The notes under the pieces: generated by a model
Database searches by the model: none
What the model was told of the DNA's origin: nothing
Seen by the model: the letters and a program-made list of their open reading frames with translations, nothing else
Translations under genes and position numbers: made by a program
In this document: positions 1-7,241 of the stretch, in pieces
How the letters are laid out: each line of letters begins with the position of its first letter
How positions within the stretch are numbered: position 1 is the stretch's first letter
Assembly: GCA_016183885.1 (NCBI GenBank)
Contig: JACPDS010000138.1
Coordinates: 1 to 9,433 of the forward strand
Origin: Armatimonadota bacterium
GTDB lineage: Bacteria > Vulcanimicrobiota > JACPDS01
Direction of reading: 5' to 3'
DNA length: 9,433 bases

Positions 1-794
1 TCTGTTTTTACTTTGCTTTCTAATTCTATAATTAATTTACCTTTAGGAATGTTATAACCTACTATTTCTCCTTCTCCAGCTTCTAAAATTACTTTAGTTC
101 CTAAAGGGGGAAGTTTAGATTTTATATCTTTATAAACCTCATTTTCATAAGCTAGACAAAACATTAATCTCCCGCAGCAACCGGAAATTTTAGAAGGATT
201 TAAGGCTAAATTTTGCACTTTAGCCATAGTAATAGAAACTCCTCCAAAAGAAGATAGAAAACTGGCGCAGCAAAAAGTTCTCCCGCATGGACCTAAACCA
301 CCCAATAATTTTGTTTCATCTCTTACTCCTATTTGATAAAATTCAATTCGTTTTTTTAAAATAGCGGCTAAATTTTTAGCTAAAGCTCGAAAATCTATTC
401 TTCCTTCAGCGCTAAAATAAAAAATAATTTTATTGCCATCCAAAGTATATTCGGCATCTATTAATTTAATAGGAAGTTTTTGTTCTTTAATTTTTGTTTT
501 GGCAGTTTGGAAAGCAAATTTGGCTGAAATTTTATGTTTTATACTTGTTTCAAAATCTTCCTGAGCGGCTTTGCGCAAGATAGATTTAAGATTGTCAGAA
601 AGTTTATTTTTATCTAAAAGAAGAACAGGAGTGGCTATTTTCCCTAAATCCAGTCCGCGAATAGTTTCTACAACTACCCATTCTCCGGGTTTAAATTCAG
701 ATTCTCCCGAAGAAATATAATAAACTTTACCGGCTTTTGCAAAAACTATACCCTGAGCTTTGATTTTTTCAAAAATTTTTTGTTCTTCTAACAT
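1..794 (-). CDS. ricT: RicT/YaaT-like PSP1-domain protein, C-terminal end off the window
   Basis: I translated this gene directly. An ATG at 794 opens a frame of 264 codons that runs off the left edge, so only the last part of the protein is missing. The family (PSP1, YaaT/RicT) is a subunit of the RicA-RicF-RicT complex, which carries Fe-S clusters and in Bacillus affects mRNA processing, competence and sporulation. The PSP1 core is clear: QIGVRDETKLLGGLGPCGR at about 154-171, then TFCC at 173-176, then NPSKISGCCGRLMFCLAYE at 199-217. Cysteines are C170, C175, C176, C206, C207 and C213. The second cluster motif usually reads CGRLMCC; here the first of that final pair is Phe212, and an extra Cys206 stands before the motif. 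A good GGAG ribosome site lies 7 nt before the ATG, inside the end of holB, one base after whose stop the gene begins. Family assignment is firm; role in this organism is inferred. Confidence 0.93.
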   Translation of the reverse strand, partial: MLEEQKIFEKIKAQGIVFAKAGKVYYISSGESEFKPGEWVVVETIRGLDLGKIATPVLLLDKNKLSDNLKSILRKAAQEDFETSIKHKISAKFAFQTAKTKIKEQKLPIKLIDAEYTLDGNKIIFYFSAEGRIDFRALAKNLAAILKKRIEFYQIGVRDETKLLGGLGPCGRTFCCASFLSSFGGVSITMAKVQNLALNPSKISGCCGRLMFCLAYENEVYKDIKSKLPPLGTKVILEAGEGEIVGYNIPKGKLIIELESKVKT

Positions 795-795
795 T

Positions 796-1770
796 TTATA
801 ACTCCATTAATTTTATTAAGATATTTTGTAAAAGCAAACGTAAATTAATATTTCTATAAAAATTTATTTTAAATTCTAAAATTAAATTTATGGCTTTATT
901 AATTTGCCATAGAGAATAAAAATTCATTTGTTCTTTAAGTTCCAAAATTTTATCTTTATTAATAATATAATCTGTTAAATTATATTTTAATAAAATTAAA
1001 TCTCTGAACCAACTTAGTAAAATTTCCAGCATATATTCTAAATTATCTTTATATTCTTCTAATTTATTGGATAATTCTATTATATTAAATAAATTTAAAT
1101 TAGGAATGTTTAAAATCAAATCTAAAATTTTAGCGCGCATTTTTAATAAATTAGGATTTTGCAAGAATTTTTGGGTTTTACCTAAACTGCCTTTTGAAAG
1201 ATTAATTAATAAATCTAAATTAGAATCAGCAGCTTGATATTTATTAATTAAATAATCCTTTATATCTTGGGGAATAATCTTAGCGAAATTAATTTTTTGA
1301 CAGCGGGAAATAACTGTGGGCAAAAGAGAGCTTTCAATTTCGGCAATTAAAATTATAATTGAGGCATCAGGCGGTTCTTCCAAAGTTTTTAACATACAGT
1401 TTTGAGCTTCTTCAATTAATTTATGAGCATCTTTTATAATATAAATTTTATAATTATTAAGATAAGGTTTATAATAAATTTCTTTTTGAAAATCTCTAAT
1501 TTGATCGATTTTAATAAAATTACTTATCGGTTCTATAATTGTTAAATCAGGATGATTTTTATTATAGATTTTTATGCAGCTTAGACACTTCCCGCAAGGA
1601 GGGTTTTTGTCTTTACAGTTTAAAATTTGAGCTAACCATAGGGCGCAAGTAGTTTTTCCTATGCCCTTAGAACCGGAAAATAAGAAGCTCGAACCCACTT
1701 TTTTATTTTTTACTATTTCTTTCAAATAATTTAAAACTATATCCTGGCCGATAACTTCTATTTTATTCAT
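796..1770 (-). CDS. holB: DNA polymerase III subunit delta' (clamp loader)
   Basis: Delta' is part of the clamp-loader complex that places the sliding clamp on DNA during replication. The 324-residue length is normal. An AAA+ fold is visible: P-loop GSKGIGKTT at 33-41, a zinc-binding set C52, C59, C62 and C65, the DAHKL...NCMLKTLEEPP region at 114-134, and the sensor motif SRC at 155-157. The zinc module and clamp-loader motifs also occur in DnaX (gamma/tau), but the length, the lack of a tau-like C-terminal extension and the place between tmk and ricT favour HolB. The C-terminal half is poorly conserved and very rich in Lys, Asn, Ile and Leu, as expected for this AT-rich genome. The ATG directly follows the tmk stop (TAAATG, no spacer), so translation is probably coupled to tmk. 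Confidence 0.93.
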   Translation of the reverse strand: MNKIEVIGQDIVLNYLKEIVKNKKVGSSFLFSGSKGIGKTTCALWLAQILNCKDKNPPCGKCLSCIKIYNKNHPDLTIIEPISNFIKIDQIRDFQKEIYYKPYLNNYKIYIIKDAHKLIEEAQNCMLKTLEEPPDASIIILIAEIESSLLPTVISRCQKINFAKIIPQDIKDYLINKYQAADSNLDLLINLSKGSLGKTQKFLQNPNLLKMRAKILDLILNIPNLNLFNIIELSNKLEEYKDNLEYMLEILLSWFRDLILLKYNLTDYIINKDKILELKEQMNFYSLWQINKAINLILEFKINFYRNINLRLLLQNILIKLMEL

Positions 1771-2430
1771 TTAAAATTTCCATTTTTTTAGATATAAATT
1801 TACACTATCTATTATTTGCCGGCGAATAATTTCTTCTTTTTGTCCGGCATCTAAAACAATAATTCTTTTAGGGAATTTTTTAGATAATTTCAAATAACCT
1901 GCTCTAACTTTTTTAAAAAATAATAGATTTTCTTTTTCAATCCGATCTTTAAAAGAATTATTTTGAATGTTTCTTTTTTTTAATCTATTCATTCCGATTT
2001 CAGGTTTTAAGTCTAAAAGAAAAGTTAAATCGGGATAGATTTTTAAAGCGGCTAAATTATTTATTTGGTTAATCATTTTTAAATTTATTCCTCGTCCGTA
2101 ACCTTGATAAGCTAAGGTAGCGTCGGTAAATCTATCGCAAATTATTAATTGTTTAAATTTTAAAGCAGGCAGAACAACTTCTTTAATATGTTGGATTCTA
2201 GAGGCGGAGAAGAGAAAAATTTCCCCCCAGGGGGAAATTTTATTTTCACTATCGGCTAAAATTAAACGAATTTTCTCTCCAATTTCAGTTCCGCCCGGTT
2301 CTCTGGTAAAAACAACTTTTAAATTTTTAGTTAATAAATAATTTGCTAAAAGTTTTGCCTGAGTAGTTTTACCAGAGCCTTCTATGCCTTCAAAAGTAAT
2401 GAATCTGCCTGTTTTTCCCTTATTTATCAT
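1771..2430 (-). CDS. tmk: Thymidylate kinase
   Basis: Thymidylate kinase phosphorylates dTMP to dTDP with ATP, an essential cytoplasmic step in dTTP supply. The 219-residue length is typical. Motifs seen: P-loop GIEGSGKTT at 15-23, TREPGGTEIGE at about 42-52, the DRF motif in CDRFTDATLAYQGYGRG at 98-114, and LDLKPEIGMNRLKKR at about 139-153, followed by a LID-like segment ending DRIEKE. All key regions are present, so the enzyme looks functional. It follows the R3H ATPase gene by 11 nt and abuts holB. I see no clear Shine-Dalgarno sequence before the ATG at 2430; the preceding bases are AT-rich and the start is probably reached by coupling to the upstream gene. No other start fits the short N-terminus ahead of the P-loop better. 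Confidence 0.96.
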   Translation of the reverse strand: MINKGKTGRFITFEGIEGSGKTTQAKLLANYLLTKNLKVVFTREPGGTEIGEKIRLILADSENKISPWGEIFLFSASRIQHIKEVVLPALKFKQLIICDRFTDATLAYQGYGRGINLKMINQINNLAALKIYPDLTFLLDLKPEIGMNRLKKRNIQNNSFKDRIEKENLLFFKKVRAGYLKLSKKFPKRIIVLDAGQKEEIIRRQIIDSVNLYLKKWKF

Positions 2431-2441
2431 AGAAATTCGAT

Positions 2442-3962
2442 TTATACTTTGTAGATTTTTAATCTTCGATTAGGTTCGTCTCCCAGGGATTTAGATTTTA
2501 AATTATATTTCTCAATAACTTTATGCTGTAATCTTCTAATATAAGAATTTTGAGGAGAAATTTCTATATAAGGAGATCCTGAAAGAACTTTATAGGCTGC
2601 TTCTTCGGCTTCTTTTAAAGCTAATTCTTCGACATCTAAAGCAGGGAGATGAAAATATTCACTTAAAAATTTTTGCACCTGTGTAATGGTATTACTTTTT
2701 AAAATATAAACGGGAATACGTTCTGAAAAAGCTTTAATTTTCTTAGCTTCTCTTTTTTCAAAACCTTTTAAGGTTAAAATTAAATCTGCTTCCTCCCAGC
2801 GTTTAACAATTCTAGCGGAAACTTTTAAATTTTCAATTGAATGGGCTAACCTGTTTCGACTGACTGCATAAGGGAAAATTGCCACTGGTCTAGTTTTTTC
2901 TTCTTTCTTGGGAAATAAATTAGAGAATTGGTTATTTATAATCAATTTATCGCGATTAGAATCTTGCAAAATTTCAACTTCGCCGTTTGGCAGGCGCTTG
3001 CGTATCTCTGGTTGAGGGGGAATATCTCTTAAGATAAGATCGCTTACTTCAACTACATCATCATGGATTACTAAAGTGTTTTGATCTTGAATTTCAATTA
3101 CAATATCAAAAGTAGGAGGCGATTTTCTCTCTAAGACAGTTTTTTGAGTTCCGCGTTTTCGAGCCTCTTCGTCGCTTAAAGTAACTGCATAGATTCCACC
3201 TACTAAATCTGATAATGTAGGGTTCATTAATAAGTTCTCCAAAGTATTCCCATGAGCGGTGGCTACCAGTTGAACTCCTCGTTCCGCAATAGTTCTAGCC
3301 GCATAAGCTTCTTCTTCTATTCCAATTTCATCTACTATAATCACTTCCGGCATATGATTTTCCACAGCTTCAATCATTACCGCATGCTGCAATGATGGTT
3401 CAATAACCTGCATTCTGCGGGCATTTCCAATTCCGGGATGCGGGATATTGCCGTCTCCGGCGATTTCATTAGAGGTATCCACCACAATTACTCTTTTAGA
3501 AAATTCATCGCTAAGCACTCGGGCAACTTCTCTGAGCATAGTAGTTTTTCCTACCCCAGGTCTTCCTAAGAATAAAATACTTTTTCCCAACTGCGCTAAA
3601 TCCCTGATAATATCAATTGTTCCATAAACCGCTCTGCCTACCCTGCAGGTTAATCCAATAATTTCACCGATACGATTGCGGATAGCGGAAATTCTATGCA
3701 GTGTTCTTTCGATTCCCGCTCGATTATCTTTCCCGAATTTTCCTATCCGCTCAACTACATATTTAATATCGTCTAAAGCAACATTAGCCTCGCTAAGATA
3801 GAAAAATTTATCCGGAATACGAGCTTCGGGAAATCTCCCCAGATCTAAAACTACTTCAATAAGGTTTTCTAATTCAGGTATTTTCATTAATTTATCTTGG
3901 ATATGCGCCGGCAGGATAGCTATCATTTCTTCTAAATCATCGGTAATATATAACTGTTTCAA
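2442..3962 (-). CDS. R3H-domain AAA ATPase (Ycf45 / SpoIIIAA-like)
   Basis: This 506-residue protein belongs to the R3H-domain ATPases related to chloroplast/cyanobacterial Ycf45 and to SpoIIIAA; their exact task is not settled, and single-stranded nucleic-acid binding is implied by R3H. An N-terminal region of about 120 residues leads to Walker A GRPGVGKTT at 133-141, a VVDTSNEIAGDG segment at 160-171, Walker B VIIVDEIG at 207-214 and a sensor-like VATAHGNT at 233-240. After a linker and a middle domain comes a C-terminal R3H motif, R476xxxH480, followed by EPNRRLKIY near the end. The start is a TTG at 3962 that overlaps the decarboxylase stop by four bases (TTGA), with GAGG eight bases before it, so translation is likely coupled. 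The ATPase motifs are all intact although the gene just upstream is broken. Family assignment is strong; function is inferred only. Confidence 0.9.
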   Translation of the reverse strand: MKQLYITDDLEEMIAILPAHIQDKLMKIPELENLIEVVLDLGRFPEARIPDKFFYLSEANVALDDIKYVVERIGKFGKDNRAGIERTLHRISAIRNRIGEIIGLTCRVGRAVYGTIDIIRDLAQLGKSILFLGRPGVGKTTMLREVARVLSDEFSKRVIVVDTSNEIAGDGNIPHPGIGNARRMQVIEPSLQHAVMIEAVENHMPEVIIVDEIGIEEEAYAARTIAERGVQLVATAHGNTLENLLMNPTLSDLVGGIYAVTLSDEEARKRGTQKTVLERKSPPTFDIVIEIQDQNTLVIHDDVVEVSDLILRDIPPQPEIRKRLPNGEVEILQDSNRDKLIINNQFSNLFPKKEEKTRPVAIFPYAVSRNRLAHSIENLKVSARIVKRWEEADLILTLKGFEKREAKKIKAFSERIPVYILKSNTITQVQKFLSEYFHLPALDVEELALKEAEEAAYKVLSGSPYIEISPQNSYIRRLQHKVIEKYNLKSKSLGDEPNRRLKIYKV

Positions 3963-5355
3963 TTTTTTTGCCTCACTACTCTAATAGTGTTTAAATTTTG
4001 GTCAACCGGCCCTTGAATATGAATTCCAGCTTTTAATTCCATTTCGATATAATCGATAATTTCCTGGGTGATCTCTTCTCCCGGGCAGAGAATTGGAATG
4101 CCGGGAGGATAAGGAGTGACTAATTCTGCGGAGATATATCGGTTTGAGTTTTTAAAATTAATAGTTTCAAAAGGAGCAAAAAAAGCTTCTCGCGGACTGA
4201 GTTTTAAAGGCGGATATTCCGGTAAAATTATTGATTCCTTTATTTTTTTAAAAAAAAGTTTTGAAGAATTAATATCCGCCGTGTTTTTTTCTTTTTCGGC
4301 TAGATCATTTAAGGCTTTAATTAAATAATTTAAATCTTCCTGCGAATGTCCAATAGTAATTAAGGCGATAACATTGAATAAATCAGAAAGTTCAATTTGA
4401 ATTTTATATTTATTTCTTAAAATTTTTTCAATTTCATATCCGCTAAAATTTAAATTTTTAGCGCTAAAAGTTAAACGAGTAAGGTCTAAATTATCTACGC
4501 CGGGATGACCAATAATTTCTTTCCCATAAGCTTTAAATCCGGGAATTTTATTTATTTCCTCCCGCGCCCAATTAGCTAAATCAAGAGTTTTTCCTAAAAG
4601 TTTTTCTCCATAGATCATCATTTGCATTCTAGCAGTATCTAAAGAAGCGATGATTAAACTATTTGGGCTGGTGCTTAAAAAAATTCTTAAAACAGCTTGA
4701 AGTCTGCCTCGGTCAATTGCTTTACCCTTAACATGCAGCATCGAACCCTGAGATATTCCGGAAATTAGTTTATGGGTGCTGTTAACGCAAATATCCGCTC
4801 CAGCCTGCATAGCAGAAATTGGCAGTCCGGGATGAAAATTTAAGTGCGGTCCCCAAGCTTCATCTATCATAATTATTTTTCCATAACTATGCGCTAACTC
4901 TACAATTTCTCCTAGAGGAGCTGTAGCTCCATAATAAGTAGGACTTAAAATAAAAACTGCTTTAGCATGAGGACAACTTTTAAGAGCTTTTTCCAGCGAT
5001 TCTATAGTTATTGTATGATCAACATACATTTCTTCATCAAATTCAGGCTGAATATAAATTGGTATTACCCCGCTTAAAATTAAAGCACTAAAGCGGCTAA
5101 TTCTTGAGCTTCCTTTATTATACTTTGAGGTTGATGAAGATCATCCATTCCTAATATTTGCGTAATATCGCAAGCTAAGGAATTTTCTTTTATAAAATTA
5201 TTAAAAAAGTCTATTGTTCCTTTCCCTTGTTGGTGCCCCGGGCAATGGAAGGTTAAAATGTTATCTTCAATATATTTTTTTAACGCGCTGAAATAAGGGG
5301 TGGAAAGTTGTTTAAAATAAAGATTTTCTTTTTTGGTTGTGTTTGCCAAAGTCAT
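3959..5355 (-). pseudogene. Orn/Lys/Arg-type decarboxylase (YaaO-like), broken by internal deletion and frameshift
   Basis: Two open pieces in different frames together make most of one fold-type I PLP decarboxylase. The first, from ATG 5355 to a TAA at 5080-5082, encodes 91 residues with the family N-terminus (FHCPGHQQGKG at about 37-47, then DLHQPQSIIKEAQELAA). The second frame picks up near 5086 reading ALILSGVIPIYIQPEFDEE, then continues to a stop at 3959 with SPTYYG, DEAWGPHLNFHP, the PLP-lysine region NSTHKLISG, and a C-terminal domain. From memory of the family, about 40 residues between the pieces are absent, including the GTTSGN phosphate-binding loop and the RNxHKS segment. The product should be inactive. 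The ATG at 5029 (MYVDH) is internal, has only a weak ribosome site and is unlikely to be a true start. A strong AGGGAGG site precedes the real start. The likely original substrate (arginine, lysine or ornithine) cannot be told. Assembly error remains possible. Confidence 0.88.
3971..3974 (-). promoter_or_regulatory. Ribosome site deciding the TTG start of the R3H ATPase
   Basis: GAGG on the minus strand lies eight bases before the TTG at 3962, inside the last codons of the broken decarboxylase. With the four-base TTGA overlap it supports TTG as the start codon. Confidence 0.6.
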
Positions 5356-5363
5356 ATATTTTG

Positions 5364-5370
5364 CCTCCCT
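5364..5370 (-). promoter_or_regulatory. Strong ribosome site of the broken decarboxylase
   Basis: AGGGAGG on the minus strand, eight bases before the ATG at 5355. It shows that the N-terminal fragment is still expected to be translated, up to the premature stop at 5080-5082. Confidence 0.7.
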
Positions 5371-5374
5371 TTTT

Positions 5375-5869
5375 TTAAGATAAATAAGGGGCCCAAGAAT
5401 GGGGGATAGATTTTAAATTTAACTTTATCCAGGAATGATATTTAGGTTTACCCGGAGGATGAATTAATTTCATTTGAACTTCTTGCAGGGTGCGGTTATT
5501 TTTGCGGTTATTACATTCTAAACAGGCGCAAACTAAATTTTCCCAAGAGAATTTCCCGCCCAAAGATTTAGGAATAACATGATCAATAGTCATTTTCTTA
5601 GTGTCCTTTTTTCCGCAATATTGACAAATATATCGATCGCGCCAGAGAATATTTTTTCTATTTGCCGGTAATTCCCTGAATTTGCGGGCATTCACTAAAT
5701 AATTAAGCTTAATTACCGTTGGCGCTTTAAAAGATAAATTTTCCGAGCGGATTAATTTTCCGTCCACTTCAATTATATCGGCTTTTTTAGTCCAGAGCAT
5801 TTTAATCGCCCGCCTCATAGAAGTAATATTTAAAACTTGATAACTATAATTTAAAACTAAAACTTCCAT
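5375..5869 (-). CDS. HNH endonuclease family protein
   Basis: A 164-residue protein with a compact HNH nuclease module. The zinc ribbon and active site are visible: CQYC at 82-85, IDHVIPKSLGG at 95-105 with Asp96 and His97, Asn111 in WENLV, and CLECNNRKNNRT at 116-127. The N-terminal part, starting VLVLNYSYQVLN at 3-14, and the C-terminal HPPGKPKYHSW segment are typical of stand-alone HNH proteins found in cyanobacteria and low-GC bacteria, whose role is unknown. HNH enzymes cut DNA with a metal ion; this one has all expected ligands. It lies 7 nt after the SAM-hydrolase stop. No close Shine-Dalgarno is seen (a GAGGAG sequence is about 30 nt upstream), but the conserved N-terminus supports the ATG at 5869. 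There is no methyltransferase or other restriction partner beside it. Confidence 0.88.
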   Translation of the reverse strand: MEVLVLNYSYQVLNITSMRRAIKMLWTKKADIIEVDGKLIRSENLSFKAPTVIKLNYLVNARKFRELPANRKNILWRDRYICQYCGKKDTKKMTIDHVIPKSLGGKFSWENLVCACLECNNRKNNRTLQEVQMKLIHPPGKPKYHSWIKLNLKSIPHSWAPYLS

Positions 5870-5876
5870 AATTTTT

Positions 5877-6653
5877 TTATTTTATTAAAAATATTTTTTC
5901 TCCTCTTTTAACGTTTAAAAATTCTTTAGCATTGCCTTGATTAACAGCAATTTCCAAATAATTAAAACTTCCCCAAATAGCTAAAAGTTCGCCAATTGGA
6001 GTTTCCGCGTAAGCGGAATTAATTTTTTTAAAAATTTTGTCTTTAATTTTAATTTCTTTAAATTTTTGTTTTTCTATAAATTCATTAGAGAAATTAGTAA
6101 TTAAATTTCCAAATTTATCAATATAAATTATTTCTCCAATAAAACCGCTTTTATTTTTTTGAACGGAAGGCAAATTAAATTTTTTTATTGTTTTTAAAGT
6201 TTTTCCAAATTCATTTAAATTCATTCCTTTGGATAAATAAGCGCTAATAGGAGCAAAAATATCTCTGGCATGAAAAGTGCGGCTGATTTTAGGAAGAGTA
6301 AATTTTTCTATTTTTATTATATTTTCAATTTTTTTATCTTTTAAAATATAACTTAAAATTCCATTATCGGGCGCTACAAAAAAATGATTGTCTATTTTAG
6401 CGATTATAGGAGCTCTTTCTGTCCCTACCCCGGGGTCAACTACCGCCAAATGAATACTCATGCGAGGAAAATAATTATAAGCGCTTTTTAATAAGAATGC
6501 TCCTTCTAAAATATCGTGAGGATAAACTTCATGATAAAGATCTATTATGAGAGCCTTTGGGTTAATTTTTAAAATTACTCCTTTAATTATTCCGACATAG
6601 GGGGACATTTTTCCAAAATCAGTTAAAAGCGTGATAATTTTTGGATTTTGCAT
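5877..6653 (-). CDS. SAM hydrolase (DUF62, S-adenosyl-L-methionine hydroxide adenosyltransferase)
   Basis: Members of this family split S-adenosylmethionine into adenosine and methionine using water activated by an Asp-Arg-His set; relatives are the fluorinase and chlorinase enzymes. The 258-residue length is normal. The N-terminal domain carries LLTDFG at 9-14, YVGIIKG at 19-25, VVDPGVGTER at 71-80 with candidate catalytic Asp73 and Arg80, APDNGIL at 94-100, and TFHARDIFAP at 126-135 with His128. The C-terminal domain has YIDKFGNLITNF at 177-188 and ends near GSFNYLEIAVNQGNA. I do not see grounds to call it a halogenase, so hydrolase is the default. Its ATG directly follows the pdxT stop (TAGATG), with GGAG eight bases upstream. 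The physiological reason to hydrolyse SAM is unclear in this family; cytoplasmic, no signal peptide. Confidence 0.9.
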   Translation of the reverse strand: MQNPKIITLLTDFGKMSPYVGIIKGVILKINPKALIIDLYHEVYPHDILEGAFLLKSAYNYFPRMSIHLAVVDPGVGTERAPIIAKIDNHFFVAPDNGILSYILKDKKIENIIKIEKFTLPKISRTFHARDIFAPISAYLSKGMNLNEFGKTLKTIKKFNLPSVQKNKSGFIGEIIYIDKFGNLITNFSNEFIEKQKFKEIKIKDKIFKKINSAYAETPIGELLAIWGSFNYLEIAVNQGNAKEFLNVKRGEKIFLIK

Positions 6654-7241
6654 CTATATTTCTCCGGAGACTATTTTTAAGAAGTATTTATGAAAGCGTA
6701 AATCTTTAGTTAATTCAGGGTGGAAGGCGCTGCCTAAAAACCTGCCCTGGCGAACAGCTACAATCTTATTTTCAAATGAAGCTAAAATTTCTACTGAAGA
6801 TCCGGATGTTAAAATATAAGGAGCCCTGATAAAAACACCCGGAAAAGTTTTCTCTCCTAAGACTTTTATAGAAAGATCGCTTTCAAAACTTTCCCTTTGT
6901 CTTCCAAAAGCATTTCTTGCCACTTCTATATCCATTAATCCTAAAGTGGAGGGATTATTTTTTTCTTTAATTTTTTTACTTAAAAGGATTAACCCTGCGC
7001 AGGTTCCCCAAATAGAAATATTTTCTTCCGCCAAATCTAAAATACTTTCCCATAAATTATGAGATTGCATTAATTTAGAGATAGTAGTGCTTTCTCCCCC
7101 GGGAATAATTAATCCTTGCAAATTATAAAGTTCTTCTTTTTTTGTTATACAAATAGTCTTAACTTTACATTTTTCTAAAGCTTTTAAATGTTCAATTACT
7201 CCGCCTTGAAGAGCTAAAATTCCTATTTTCTTTTTTACCAT
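6654..7241 (-). CDS. pdxT: PLP synthase glutaminase subunit PdxT
   Basis: PdxT releases ammonia from glutamine and passes it to PdxS, which builds pyridoxal 5'-phosphate. The 195-residue length is typical. Class I glutamine amidotransferase features are complete: LALQGG at 9-14, PGGEST at 47-52, the nucleophile Cys81 in GTCAG at 79-83, and the His174-Glu176 pair in FHPELT at 173-178. PGVFIRAPYI at 134-143 is also characteristic. The start ATG at 7241 overlaps the end of pdxS by seven bases; the AAGAGG sequence directly touching the ATG is too close to act as a normal ribosome site, so coupling to pdxS is likely. No other ATG, GTG or TTG lies near the conserved N-terminus. Confidence 0.96.
   Translation of the reverse strand: MVKKKIGILALQGGVIEHLKALEKCKVKTICITKKEELYNLQGLIIPGGESTTISKLMQSHNLWESILDLAEENISIWGTCAGLILLSKKIKEKNNPSTLGLMDIEVARNAFGRQRESFESDLSIKVLGEKTFPGVFIRAPYILTSGSSVEILASFENKIVAVRQGRFLGSAFHPELTKDLRFHKYFLKIVSGEI

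Noticed and set aside
4116..4328. Open frame of 70 codons on the plus strand
   Set aside because: It lies antisense within the conserved C-terminal part of the decarboxylase remnant, has no ribosome site and a low-complexity Lys/Phe/Ser-rich product; a shadow.
3959..5029. A separate shorter PLP enzyme starting at the ATG at 5029
   Set aside because: The same frame carries conserved family sequence upstream of this ATG (ALILSGVIPIYIQPEFDEE), so it is the remainder of a broken gene, and it lacks the N-terminal cofactor-loop motifs.
5060..5100. Programmed frameshift joining the two decarboxylase pieces
   Set aside because: A one-base slip cannot supply the roughly 40 missing residues, and no slippery site with a downstream structure is evident.
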